Below are positions 9,002-17,632 of a stretch of 64,000 bases of DNA, one piece after another (the first letter of the stretch is position 1; every line of letters starts with the position of its first letter). The notes beneath the pieces are model-generated. The model was not told the origin of the DNA and made no database searches. It saw only the letters and a list, made by a program, of their open reading frames with translations. The translations under genes were made by a program, and so were the position numbers. The stretch spans positions 372,001-436,000 of the forward strand of contig NZ_PEBU01000002.1 in assembly GCF_002887595.1 (NCBI RefSeq). Direction: 5' to 3'. This stretch comes from Bowmanella denitrificans (GTDB taxonomy: Bacteria; Pseudomonadota; Gammaproteobacteria; Enterobacterales; Alteromonadaceae).

Positions 9002-9664
9002 ATGAGCGCAGAAACCAAAGTACAAATTCTGGATGCCGCCGAGCGTTTGTTCGCTGAGCACGGTTTTGGTGATACCTCGTTACGGGCGATTACCACGCAG
9101 GCCAAAGTTAATCTGGCCTCGGTTAATTACCATTTTGGTTCCAAAAAGCAGCTTATTCAGGAGGTATTGCAGCGTTACCTGACCGTGTTGATGCCGGCCG
9201 TGGATGATGAATTGCAAAACTTGCTGAGAAGACAGCCGAGTCCTGATGTGGGCCAGGTATTTTCCTGCCTGGTTAAGCCATTGTTGAGTCTTAATCTGGT
9301 GCATCCGGATGGTACGGCAATTTTTGTCCGTTTGCTCGGCCGTGGTTACTCAGAGTCCCAAGGACACCTGCGCAAATATATCACGTTTCATTATGGAGCG
9401 GTGCTGCGTGCGTTCGTGCATGCTGTGCATCTTGCCGTTCCACAGTTATCGCCGGCGGAAATCTTCTGGCGTCTGCATTTTGCCATCGGCACTTTTGTGT
9501 TCACCATGGCATCCAGTAAGGCGCTAAGTGAAATTGCCCTGGCTGATTATGATCAGGAAGTGACGGTTGAGGGCATAATCGCCCGCCTGATGCCTTACAT
9601 CTCAGCAGGTGTTGGTGCACCCGGAACCGAAGTTTCCCCACATCCTTTAATGGATATTGCTTAA
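9002..9664 (+). CDS. psrA: TetR-family fatty-acid regulator PsrA (220 aa)
   Basis: An N-terminal TetR helix-turn-helix (LDAAERLFAEHGF, then TSLRAIT and VNLASVNYHFGSKKQL) closely follows the pattern of PsrA, a repressor of beta-oxidation genes released by long-chain acyl-CoA or fatty acid. The C-terminal half is the ligand-binding domain. The longest frame begins at a TTG six codons earlier, but that TTG lies inside the operator dyad, so the ATG at 9002 is preferred. It is directly upstream of fadE (14-nt gap) and almost certainly co-transcribed with it. A PsrA-box-like dyad next to the start supports autoregulation. Confidence 0.88.
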   Translation: MSAETKVQILDAAERLFAEHGFGDTSLRAITTQAKVNLASVNYHFGSKKQLIQEVLQRYLTVLMPAVDDELQNLLRRQPSPDVGQVFSCLVKPLLSLNLVHPDGTAIFVRLLGRGYSESQGHLRKYITFHYGAVLRAFVHAVHLAVPQLSPAEIFWRLHFAIGTFVFTMASSKALSEIALADYDQEVTVEGIIARLMPYISAGVGAPGTEVSPHPLMDIA

Positions 9665-9678
9665 TAGAAGGTGTAGTC

Positions 9679-12003
9679 ATGTCTATTTTATTGATTCTGC
9701 TGGTAGTTCTCGCCGTTGTGCTTGGCGTGACAGATATCAGGCGTAACCTGATCACCAAACCGGTGTTCCAGATCTTCAAGAAGATTCTGCCACCCATGTC
9801 CACGACCGAACGTGAAGCCATGGAAGCTGGCTCTATTTGGTGGGAAGGTGAGCTGTTTTGCGGCAAACCGGATTGGAACAAGCTGCACGGCTATGCAAAA
9901 CCTGCGTTAAGCGAGGAAGAACAAGCCTTTATGGACAATCAGGTGGAAACCCTGCTGAAAATGCTGGATGACCACAAGATTGTGCATGAAGACAAAGACC
10001 TGCCCAAAGCGGTATGGGAATATCTGCGCAAAGAAGGTTTCTTTGCCATGATTATTCCGAAATCTTTTGGCGGACGTGAATTTTCGGCGATTGCCAATTC
10101 CACCATCGTGTCACGCATCTCCACCCGCTCCTTGAGCGTGGCAGTTACCGTGATGGTACCCAATTCTTTGGGCCCAGGTGAGCTGTTAATGCATTATGGC
10201 ACCGAGCAACAGAAAAATTACTGGTTGCCGCGCCTGGCCGATGGTACTGACATTCCCTGTTTCGCCTTAACCGGTCCTGAAGCGGGCTCTGATGCTGGCG
10301 CTATTCCAGATACCGGCATCGTGTGTAAAGGTGTGCACGAAGGTAAAGAGGTGCTAGGCCTTAAGCTAAGTTGGGACAAGCGCTATATTACTTTGGCACC
10401 TGTTGCTACCGTATTGGGGCTGGCATTTAAGATGTACGATCCCGATGCTTTGTTGGGTGACAAGAAAGACCTTGGTATTACCTGTGCCTTAATTCCCACC
10501 AGCCACCCTGGTGTTAACGTAGGTGATCGTCACTTCCCAGTGGCAATGGCCTTTATGAACGGCACCACCACGGGTGAAGAGGTGTTTATCCCCCTTGATT
10601 GGATCATCGGTGGCCCGGATTACGCTGGGCGTGGCTGGCGCATGTTGGTGGAATGCTTATCGGCAGGACGGGGGATCTCATTGCCGGCCCTGGCAACGGC
10701 CAATGGTCATCTGTCGGCTCGCACCACGGGTGCTTATGCGGCGGTGCGTAAACAGTTTGGTTTATCTATCGGTAAGTTTGAGGGTATTCAGGAAGCCATG
10801 GGGCGTATCGGTGGTCTGACTTACACGTTAGAAGCCATGCGTACCATGACGGCTGGCGCCATTGACTTGGGTGAAAGCCCGTCAGTAGTGACAGCGATTG
10901 CCAAATACCATATGACGGAAATGTCACGCGAAATCATTAACGATGCCATGGACATTCATGCTGGTAAGGGTGTACAGCTTGGTCCTAAAAACTACCTAGC
11001 GCATCAGTATTTCGGTACCCCTGTGGCAATTACCGTGGAAGGCGCCAATATCCTGACCCGTAATCTGATGATATTTGGTCAGGGCGCAACCCGTTGTCAC
11101 CCTTATGTGTTTGACGAAATGGAAGCGGCGGCCAATCCCGATACTGAGCAAGGCCTGAAGGACTTTGACCAGTTGCTGGTTAAGCATGTGGCTTTTGCTA
11201 CCGGCAATTTCTTTGGCGCGTTGTGGCAAGGGCTTACGGCCGGTGCCTTTAATCGTGCCCCGGTATCAGGTGAAACGGGTGAGTATTATCAGCAGCTTTC
11301 ACGTATGTCCAAAGGGCTGGCACTCTGTGCAGACTTTTCCATGCTGATCCTGGGCGGTGATCTTAAACGTAAGGAGATGATTTCGGCCCGTCTTGGCGAT
11401 GTGCTCAGTCAGTTGTACATTGCCTCGGCTGTGCTGCGTCGCTATGAATCTGATGGTCGTCAGGTGGCCGACTTACCCTTTGTGCATTATGCCGTGCAAC
11501 GTTGTTTGCAGCGTATCGGCGTAGCCTTTAACGGTTTCTTCCAGAACTTCCCCAATCGACTGGTAGCTGTGATGCTTAAACGTGTGGTGTTCCCCTGGGG
11601 GATCAACTATCGCATGCCGCATGACGATATTACTCAGCAAGTGAGTGACAGCCTGATGCAGCCTGGTGTGATGCGTGACCGCCTGACCCACCTGTGCTAT
11701 ATCGGTGAAAAAGCTGATGATCCGGTTGGAATCGTCGAAAACGCCTTTATTGCCATGCATGATGTCGTGCCAATTGAGAAGAAAATTCTCAAGGCGCAAA
11801 AACAAAAAGTAATTCCACGTAAGTTGCCTTTTGCGACCATGCTGGAGCTGGCTCTTAAGGAGGGTATTATCTCCGAGCACGAAGCTGAACAGCTTAAGCG
11901 TACGGATGTGTTGCGCAAAGAAGCCCTGAGTGTGGACAGCTTCGCGCCCGGCGTGCTGGAAGGACATAAGGCACACACGCAGAAAGACAAATCTGTGGCC
12001 TAA
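9679..12003 (+). CDS. fadE: Acyl-CoA dehydrogenase FadE (774 aa)
   Basis: FadE catalyses the first, FAD-dependent step of fatty-acid beta-oxidation, making trans-2-enoyl-CoA. The protein has the FadE layout: an N-terminal hydrophobic segment (about residues 1-18), then a leader domain. The acyl-CoA dehydrogenase N-terminal, middle (ALTGPEAGSDAGA) and C-terminal helical domains come next, followed by the FadE-specific C-terminal extension. E. coli FadE is 814 residues, so the length fits. It follows psrA by 14 nt with an AAGG ribosome-binding site, and the operator upstream of psrA should control both. A terminator follows the stop. Confidence 0.95.
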   Translation: MSILLILLVVLAVVLGVTDIRRNLITKPVFQIFKKILPPMSTTEREAMEAGSIWWEGELFCGKPDWNKLHGYAKPALSEEEQAFMDNQVETLLKMLDDHKIVHEDKDLPKAVWEYLRKEGFFAMIIPKSFGGREFSAIANSTIVSRISTRSLSVAVTVMVPNSLGPGELLMHYGTEQQKNYWLPRLADGTDIPCFALTGPEAGSDAGAIPDTGIVCKGVHEGKEVLGLKLSWDKRYITLAPVATVLGLAFKMYDPDALLGDKKDLGITCALIPTSHPGVNVGDRHFPVAMAFMNGTTTGEEVFIPLDWIIGGPDYAGRGWRMLVECLSAGRGISLPALATANGHLSARTTGAYAAVRKQFGLSIGKFEGIQEAMGRIGGLTYTLEAMRTMTAGAIDLGESPSVVTAIAKYHMTEMSREIINDAMDIHAGKGVQLGPKNYLAHQYFGTPVAITVEGANILTRNLMIFGQGATRCHPYVFDEMEAAANPDTEQGLKDFDQLLVKHVAFATGNFFGALWQGLTAGAFNRAPVSGETGEYYQQLSRMSKGLALCADFSMLILGGDLKRKEMISARLGDVLSQLYIASAVLRRYESDGRQVADLPFVHYAVQRCLQRIGVAFNGFFQNFPNRLVAVMLKRVVFPWGINYRMPHDDITQQVSDSLMQPGVMRDRLTHLCYIGEKADDPVGIVENAFIAMHDVVPIEKKILKAQKQKVIPRKLPFATMLELALKEGIISEHEAEQLKRTDVLRKEALSVDSFAPGVLEGHKAHTQKDKSVA

Positions 12004-12019
12004 CTACCTTGCATGACAA

Positions 12020-12046
12020 AAAGCCGGTCTTCTGACCGGCTTTTTA
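12020..12046. terminator. Bidirectional terminator between fadE and a LysR gene
   Basis: A 10-bp stem, AAAGCCGGTC/GACCGGCTTT, with a TTCT loop has an A run on the left and a T run on the right. It can therefore serve both the fadE transcript and the convergent LysR transcript. Confidence 0.87.
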
Positions 12047-12094
12047 TATCCAGGGATGGATGGTATGTCGGCGTTGCAGGAGCATTCGCCGGGG

Positions 12095-12985
12095 TTATTG
12101 CAGTCTCGGCATATTCTTTTCAATATAGTCGGCTATAAAGTCCCTAAGACATTTCGCCCGTTCACTCAATAATCTGCCACTTGGCCATACCAGATAAATA
12201 TCACGTTTGTCCCCTTGCCACTGTGGCAGGACTCTTACCAACTCACCGTTTTCCAGTTGTGGCTGCACTTCGGTCAGGGGTAACAGGCTGATTCCCTGAT
12301 GATCACAGGCTAAATGTTTCATCATCTCGGTGTCATTGAATGTGGCGTTAAAGCGCGGGAATAGCTCCTGCACAGTGCCAGACTGGTGGACAAGTTGCCA
12401 TTTGCTCCACAAGGTAGTGCCAACGAGTCGGTGCTCTTTAAGTTGTCCTGGATGTTCGGGTATGCCGTTTTCAGCCAGATAGTCAGGGGAAGCTACCAGC
12501 AGTTTGGGGATTTGCCCCAGTTTCTGCTGGTATAGCAGAGAGTCGGGCTGCGGTCCTACCCGCAGTGCAAGCTCAGCCTTGCTGTTAATTAAATCCTCGC
12601 GCTGATTAGCCAGTATCAATTCAAGCTGAATCTGTGGAAACTGCCGGCTAAATCCCAACCACATAGGGCGCAGAAAGCCGTGGGATATATTGATGGGCGC
12701 CAGCACCTTGAGTTTGCCGTGCAGCAATTTATGCGATTCGCTCAACTGCTGTTGTGTCTGTTCAAATTGGCTGACCAAATCAGCGTAGGCTTGATAGTAG
12801 ATTTCCCCTTCCTGGCTCAATACGCATTGCCTGGCAGAACGATGCAATAACTGGCTGCCTAACTGTTGTTCCAGTTTTTGCAATCGTCTGGTTACGGTTG
12901 CGGCAGGTAGTCCCATAAACTGGGCCGCGCCAGAAAGCCCCCCTTGCTGCACAATGTGCACAAATAAGCGAATGTCATCGAACAT
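12095..12985 (-). CDS. LysR-family transcriptional regulator (296 aa)
   Basis: An N-terminal winged helix-turn-helix of LysR type (FVHIVQQGGLSGAAQFMGLP, then ATVTRRLQKLEQQLG) is followed by a periplasmic-binding-like effector domain. The spelling is close to the CrgA/AaeR-like subgroup. It is divergent from the DUF2798-DUF2938 pair with a 62-bp gap holding a loose TTCAA...TTGAA dyad (12989-13013), a plausible binding site. The arrangement suggests it controls those two membrane proteins; the effector is unknown. Confidence 0.88.
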   Translation of the reverse strand: MFDDIRLFVHIVQQGGLSGAAQFMGLPAATVTRRLQKLEQQLGSQLLHRSARQCVLSQEGEIYYQAYADLVSQFEQTQQQLSESHKLLHGKLKVLAPINISHGFLRPMWLGFSRQFPQIQLELILANQREDLINSKAELALRVGPQPDSLLYQQKLGQIPKLLVASPDYLAENGIPEHPGQLKEHRLVGTTLWSKWQLVHQSGTVQELFPRFNATFNDTEMMKHLACDHQGISLLPLTEVQPQLENGELVRVLPQWQGDKRDIYLVWPSGRLLSERAKCLRDFIADYIEKNMPRLQ

Positions 12986-13047
12986 GATTTCAAATATGCA
13001 ATTTAAGATTGAAAAAGTGCTTATGTTTTTATTTTGGCAGGTGAATT

Positions 13048-13362
13048 ATGATGCAGCAACTTAATTCGGCAAGGCCAGTTTTAGGTGGCATTGCCGGGAA
13101 TATCAACCGTCTCTGGAGCGTATCGATGATTCATCCCAAATATACCCAATACGTGTTCTCCTTCTTCATGGCATTGCTGATGTCCTGCATTATGTCATTG
13201 GTGATTACCGTCTTTAACGTGGGTGCCGTCGACGGTTTGCTGCTGATGTGGCTAAAAGCCTGGTTGTTTGCCTTTGCGGTGGCGCTGCCCACCATTAATT
13301 TGGTGACACCACTGGTAAGGCGTCTGGTCGGTATGGTTATTCGTCAGGAACACATGGCCTAA
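13048..13362 (+). CDS. DUF2798-family small membrane protein (104 aa)
   Basis: It contains two hydrophobic helices (about residues 34-56 and 66-90) with the DUF2798 pattern FSFFMALLMSCIMSLVIT and a later NLVTPLVRRLV. Function is not known for this family. Two starts are credible. The ATG at 13048 has AGGTG upstream. The ATG at 13126 has GGAG seven bases upstream and would give 78 residues, closer to the usual family length. The longer form is given here. It is followed by a DUF2938 gene after 18 nt and is divergent from a LysR regulator, so it is probably in a two-gene LysR-controlled unit. Confidence 0.75.
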   Translation: MMQQLNSARPVLGGIAGNINRLWSVSMIHPKYTQYVFSFFMALLMSCIMSLVITVFNVGAVDGLLLMWLKAWLFAFAVALPTINLVTPLVRRLVGMVIRQEHMA

Positions 13363-13380
13363 GTGCAGGGATAATGAAAA

Positions 13381-13860
13381 ATGCAGTATATAGTTGATGT
13401 GTTACTGATTGGCATTGGCGCTACCCTGGTAATGGATTTGTGGGCGCTGCTGTTAAAACGCGGATTTAATGTCGCATCGTTGAACTTCTGTATGGTCGGG
13501 CGTTGGCTATGCCATATACCAGATGGGCAATTCTACCATCAGGGAATTGCACGCTCAGCACCGAAGAGTGGCGAATGTGCGGTGGGGTGGACTGCCCACT
13601 ATGTTATCGGCGTTGCCTTTGCGTTGGTATTGACAGGCGTGCCGGATTGGCTGAATGCGCCAACCCTGCTTCCCGCTTTGGTATTTGGCGCGATCACGGT
13701 GTTGATTCCTTACTTGGTGATGCAGCCTGCGCTGGGTATGGGGATTGCGGCAGCCAAAACCCCTAATCCCATGCTGGCCAGAGTGAAAAGCCTGATAACC
13801 CACCTGGTATTTGGTGCCGGACTCTACCTGTCTGCGCTGATTGTCAGGGCTGTATTTTAA
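13381..13860 (+). CDS. DUF2938-family membrane protein (159 aa)
   Basis: A small integral membrane protein with about four hydrophobic segments and the DUF2938 pattern. An early GIGATLVMDLWALLLKR is followed by GRW, a GWTAHYVIGVAFA segment, and PALGMGIAAAKTPNP before the last helix. Biochemical function is unknown. It lies 18 nt after the DUF2798 gene, and the two families are often found together, so they may act jointly. Its stop faces a small minus-strand gene, with no terminator seen between them. Confidence 0.82.
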   Translation: MQYIVDVLLIGIGATLVMDLWALLLKRGFNVASLNFCMVGRWLCHIPDGQFYHQGIARSAPKSGECAVGWTAHYVIGVAFALVLTGVPDWLNAPTLLPALVFGAITVLIPYLVMQPALGMGIAAAKTPNPMLARVKSLITHLVFGAGLYLSALIVRAVF

Positions 13861-13943
13861 CCTTAGCCTGTTGCAGCAGGTGTTGGTATAACAAAACATC
13901 ATGTACCCGGCTTCTTTTTAAGTTGATTAGCAATTCGTTAAGA

Positions 13944-14228
13944 TCAGTCAAACTTTGCCCGCTGATATTCGGTCAGGCTGTGGCTGAGCATATTATCCAG
14001 AAAGTCGGGGTAGGGCGGTGGATTTTTATCATAAAAGCCGATGCGTTGTTTGCCTGTCAGCTTACTTTCATATTCAGCTAAGATGCTCGCATAATCATGG
14101 CTGGTTTGTACGCTGGCAATGGCAGCGTTAAGGAGCTTGATCAAGTCCTGCTTTTCTTTTCCCTGTGCTTCATAGTTAGATATTGCGAAATAAAAGTGGC
14201 AGCAGTTTAGCCGACTCTTTTGTGCCAT
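13944..14228 (-). CDS. Small hypothetical protein (94 aa)
   Basis: The product is not recognised. It is soluble and charged, with no signal peptide or membrane helix. The C-terminal half (KQRIGFYDKNPPPYPDFLD and following) looks like a real, constrained protein. The open frame extends 14 codons further up to a GTG, but that would start inside the ppc terminator, so the ATG at 14228 is chosen. No clear Shine-Dalgarno is present. It lies just downstream of ppc on the same strand and could be read by leak-through or from its own promoter. Confidence 0.5.
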   Translation of the reverse strand: MAQKSRLNCCHFYFAISNYEAQGKEKQDLIKLLNAAIASVQTSHDYASILAEYESKLTGKQRIGFYDKNPPPYPDFLDNMLSHSLTEYQRAKFD

Positions 14229-14248
14229 TCGAGTGTTATAAGGTAGGG

Positions 14249-14282
14249 GAAAAGCAGACCGGCTTAGCACCGGTCCGCTACC
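14249..14282 (-). terminator. Terminator of ppc
   Basis: On the minus strand a 10-bp stem (AGCGGACCGG / CCGGTCTGCT, one G-U pair) is followed by TTTTCCCC, starting a few bases after the ppc stop. Confidence 0.65.
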
Positions 14283-14284
14283 TG

Positions 14285-16903
14285 TTACCCAGTGTTACGC
14301 ATTCCCACAGCGATACCGGCAATAGCCACCATCATTGCCCGTTCCAGGGTTGGGTTTTCACCTTGCTGCTTACGCACCCGGTCCAGTAATTCTATTTGCA
14401 ACAGGTGTAATGGCTCCAGATAGGCAGCACGGATTTGCATGGATTCCTTGCCTTGTGGGTCCTGCTCCAGCGCACTGCTTTGTTTCATCAGTTTAAAGAT
14501 CATCGCCTGACTTTGCTCAAGCTCTTCGCGTAGCGCTTTGCCGAAGTACTGCAGCGATTCGGGTACCAGGCGTTTGTCATACTCAGCGCTGATGCGAGCA
14601 TCCGCCTTAGCAAACACCATGTCGAGCATCGACAGACGGGTTTTGAAAAAGGGCCAGTCGCTGATCATCTCATCCAGTATTTTCTGCTGTGTGCCATTGT
14701 CCAGCGCATATTTTACCGCTTTCATTACACCTAACCATGAAGGCAGCACCAGACGATTTTGTGCCCAGGCAAATATCCAGGGAATAGCGCGCAGGCTTTC
14801 CACCCCACCGTCGGGTTTACGCTTGGACGGACGACTGCCAAGTGGCAGCTTGCCTAATTCCTCTTCAGGGGTGGCCGCGCGAAAGTAGGGCACAAAATTG
14901 GCGTCTTCACGCACTACTGCACGGTAGTTATCACAGCCTTGTGCGGCCATCTCGTTCATCAGGTTGCGCCATTCAGCTTTTGGCGCTGGCGGCGGCAACA
15001 ACATGGCTTCCAGAATGGCGCTGGCATAAAGTTTCAGACTGCGGTTGGCCAGCGCTGGCATGCCAAACTTGTAGCGAATGGTCTCGCCCTGTTCGGTGAC
15101 CCGAAAACCGCCTTTTAGTGAACCTGGCGGTTGGGACAAAATCGCTGCATGAGCCGGCAGGCCGCCCCGACCGATAGTACCGCCCCGACCATGGAATAAG
15201 GTCAGTTCAATGCCTTTGCTATCGGCCAGCGCCACCAATTGCTCCTGAGACTGGTACTGCCCCCAGCCAGCGGCTAGCGCTCCGGCATCTTTGGCTGAAT
15301 CCGAGTAGCCAATCATTATGTACTGTCGACCCTGGATATAACCGCGATACCAGTCAATATCCAGTAGCTTACCTGTAACGTCTGCGGCGTTATTCAGGTC
15401 ATCCAGGGTTTCAAACAAAGGTGCCACCGGCATTGGCCAGTTGATACCCGCTTCTTGTAGTAGCAATTGCACTGCCAATACGTCGGAGGGCTGACTGGCC
15501 ATGGAAATAATGTAAATGCCAAAACCATCTTTGCTTTGCGATGCGATAACCGCACAGGTATCCAGCACTTCCTGCACTTCTTTACTTGGTTGCCATTTGC
15601 GTGGCAACAGTGGGCGACGCGACGACAATTCCCGTAACAGGAAGGATTGCTTGTCTTCCTCACTCCAACTTAAATAATCGCCGATGCCAAGGTAGCGGGT
15701 CAGTTCACTTAATACCTGACTGTGGCGTTCTGAATGTTGACGGACATCCAGTTTTAGCAAGTGAATACCAAAACAGTGGGCTCGGCGAATAGTATCCAGC
15801 AGCTCAGCGTTGGCAATACTGGCCAGGCCGGTGTCCACCAGCGACTGATAACATAGCAGCAATGGCTCAATCAGCTCCGCCTGACTGTTTACCCAAGTGG
15901 CAGGTGAGCCGCCCTGATCGTTAATAAAGGCATCAATACCATCATGGGTTGCCTCCAGTTTATCGCGCAACTTGCGTAGGATATGACGATAAGGCTCCCT
16001 GTGATGCTCGGCAGCTTCCATCAATGCCGGTGTGCCGTGGCTCATTGACAATTCAGCCTGGAGCTTATTCAGATCATTGAAAAACAACCTGGCTGCGCGT
16101 TTTCTGGCCAGCAACAACACCTGTTCGGTCACTTTGGCCGTGACAAAGGGATTACCATCTCTGTCACCGCCCATCCAGGATGAGAACCTTACCGGGCAAG
16201 CATCCAACGGCATGGGCTGGTCAAACTCGGCACGAAACTTATCATCCATTTCGCGCAAAAACTGCGGAACAGCGTCCCACAGGGAGTTTTCTATAACCGA
16301 AAATCCCCATTGTGCTTCATCTACCGGGGTAGGTCGTACCGAGCGGATTTCTTCGGTATGCCAGGCCTGACAAATCAGTGCTGAGATTCTTTTCAACAGT
16401 TTGGCGCGGTCCTCGCTGTTCAGATCATAACCATGAATAGTGGCCAGACAGTTGGCCAGTTCACTGTATTTGTGAATCAGGGTGCGTCGCGTCACTTCTG
16501 TGGGGTGCGCGGTTAGTACTAAATCTATTCGCAGTTGGGCCAGCGCTTGCTGGAAACTGCGCCCCGCCATGCTGGTGCCTTTTAGTTTGCTGCTAAGCTG
16601 ATCCAGTGGGTCTTCCGACGGCTGGGAGCTGTTAAATTCCTGCTCGGCAATATTGGCCAGGTTCAGAAATTGGGCGAAAGCACGGCCAACAGTGAGTAAA
16701 TCTGTGTCTTCAAGCTCGCTGAACAGCGACTGCAATTCATGTCGGGCCTGCTCATCGCCCTGAGACGAACTGCGCCCTTGCTTGCGAATTGTTTCGATCC
16801 TGTCTAACCAGGTTTTGCCCAATTGGGCTTCGATGGTTTCACCCAGAATACTGCCTAGTTCTCTGACAGTTTCCATCAACTGATGATCGATTGGCGCTGA
16901 CAT
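14285..16903 (-). CDS. ppc: Phosphoenolpyruvate carboxylase (872 aa)
   Basis: Converts phosphoenolpyruvate and bicarbonate to oxaloacetate, refilling the TCA cycle. The catalytic histidine is in LTAHPTEVTRR (H133, matching E. coli H138). GYSDSAKDAGALAAGW and the glycine-rich loop FHGRGGTIGRGG are both present. The protein keeps the family's C-terminal MRNTG end, the aspartate-binding allosteric region. The length is close to E. coli's 883. The ATG at 16903 follows a strong GGAGGA, which is better than the in-frame ATG twelve codons upstream. It is monocistronic. Confidence 0.97.
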   Translation of the reverse strand: MSAPIDHQLMETVRELGSILGETIEAQLGKTWLDRIETIRKQGRSSSQGDEQARHELQSLFSELEDTDLLTVGRAFAQFLNLANIAEQEFNSSQPSEDPLDQLSSKLKGTSMAGRSFQQALAQLRIDLVLTAHPTEVTRRTLIHKYSELANCLATIHGYDLNSEDRAKLLKRISALICQAWHTEEIRSVRPTPVDEAQWGFSVIENSLWDAVPQFLREMDDKFRAEFDQPMPLDACPVRFSSWMGGDRDGNPFVTAKVTEQVLLLARKRAARLFFNDLNKLQAELSMSHGTPALMEAAEHHREPYRHILRKLRDKLEATHDGIDAFINDQGGSPATWVNSQAELIEPLLLCYQSLVDTGLASIANAELLDTIRRAHCFGIHLLKLDVRQHSERHSQVLSELTRYLGIGDYLSWSEEDKQSFLLRELSSRRPLLPRKWQPSKEVQEVLDTCAVIASQSKDGFGIYIISMASQPSDVLAVQLLLQEAGINWPMPVAPLFETLDDLNNAADVTGKLLDIDWYRGYIQGRQYIMIGYSDSAKDAGALAAGWGQYQSQEQLVALADSKGIELTLFHGRGGTIGRGGLPAHAAILSQPPGSLKGGFRVTEQGETIRYKFGMPALANRSLKLYASAILEAMLLPPPAPKAEWRNLMNEMAAQGCDNYRAVVREDANFVPYFRAATPEEELGKLPLGSRPSKRKPDGGVESLRAIPWIFAWAQNRLVLPSWLGVMKAVKYALDNGTQQKILDEMISDWPFFKTRLSMLDMVFAKADARISAEYDKRLVPESLQYFGKALREELEQSQAMIFKLMKQSSALEQDPQGKESMQIRAAYLEPLHLLQIELLDRVRKQQGENPTLERAMMVAIAGIAVGMRNTG

Positions 16904-17072
16904 GCGGTCCTCCAACTTGTTGCAGATTAAGCGGGTCATCCCGTCTATTTTGTAATTTAATTACAATAACCCGAATCGACCTACTTGTCGAAACTTTGCC
17001 TGATATGTTGTGCAGAAAATAAAATAACAGGAAGGGCTACGGGATTGCAGCCCTGGTGGGGAAACACTTAAT

Positions 17073-17381
17073 TCATACTGAAATCACAGAGTTATCTTCC
17101 AAAGATAGCGGCGAGGGCACATAGGTGTCGGCATCCCAGTCGTTCTCCCATGTTTTGTCATCCAGCAGATAGCGAAACTGATATTGACTGTCCTTAGGCA
17201 AATCAAGAGTAGTGGTAAAGTCACCGTTCTTCAGCTTTTTCATGGGCTCAGCACTGGTGTTCCAGGCGTTAAAGTCACCCAATAACCGAACCCTGTCAGC
17301 ATGTTGGGCTTCTTCTTTGGACAGCTTAAAGGTAACTTTGCATACAGGTTTGGATTTGAGATATTGCTTTTTAAAACTCAT
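17073..17381 (-). CDS. Small glycogen-binding (CBM48/AMPK-like) protein (102 aa)
   Basis: Almost the whole protein is one early-set/CBM48 domain. VRLLGDFNAWN is the hallmark sugar-binding turn, followed by YQFRYLLDDKTWENDWDAD. Stand-alone proteins of this kind occur in many gammaproteobacteria and are assumed to bind glycogen or related alpha-glucans; no enzyme domain is attached. A good ribosome-binding site (AAGGAGC) precedes the ATG. It lies upstream of ppc on the same strand with a 169-nt gap. No glycogen metabolic genes are nearby. Confidence 0.82.
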   Translation of the reverse strand: MSFKKQYLKSKPVCKVTFKLSKEEAQHADRVRLLGDFNAWNTSAEPMKKLKNGDFTTTLDLPKDSQYQFRYLLDDKTWENDWDADTYVPSPLSLEDNSVISV

Positions 17382-17563
17382 CGCGGATGCTCCTTTCTTT
17401 GTAATAAAATTACATTTGTTTGCTGTATCCTTATCATCTATACCAGAGTTGAGCGAAATTACAGCAATTTAGAATGAATAAGGTTAAAACTGATGGCTAT
17501 ATACTTAACGTCGTGCACATAGCTGACAGTCAATAATGGCGAAGCTGAAAACTTAACAAAATC

Positions 17564-17583
17564 AATAGCGCATTCGCGTTATT
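17564..17583 (+). promoter_or_regulatory. Dyad upstream of the RND efflux operon
   Basis: An 8-bp inverted repeat, AATAGCGC-ATTC-GCGTTATT (one mismatch), lies about 50 bases before the first gene of the efflux operon. It is a possible operator, but no regulator gene adjoins the operon. Confidence 0.3.
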
Positions 17584-17632
17584 AAGCAATTAAACTAGCG
17601 TTTGTATCGTGACTTATTACAAAGGGTTGTCC

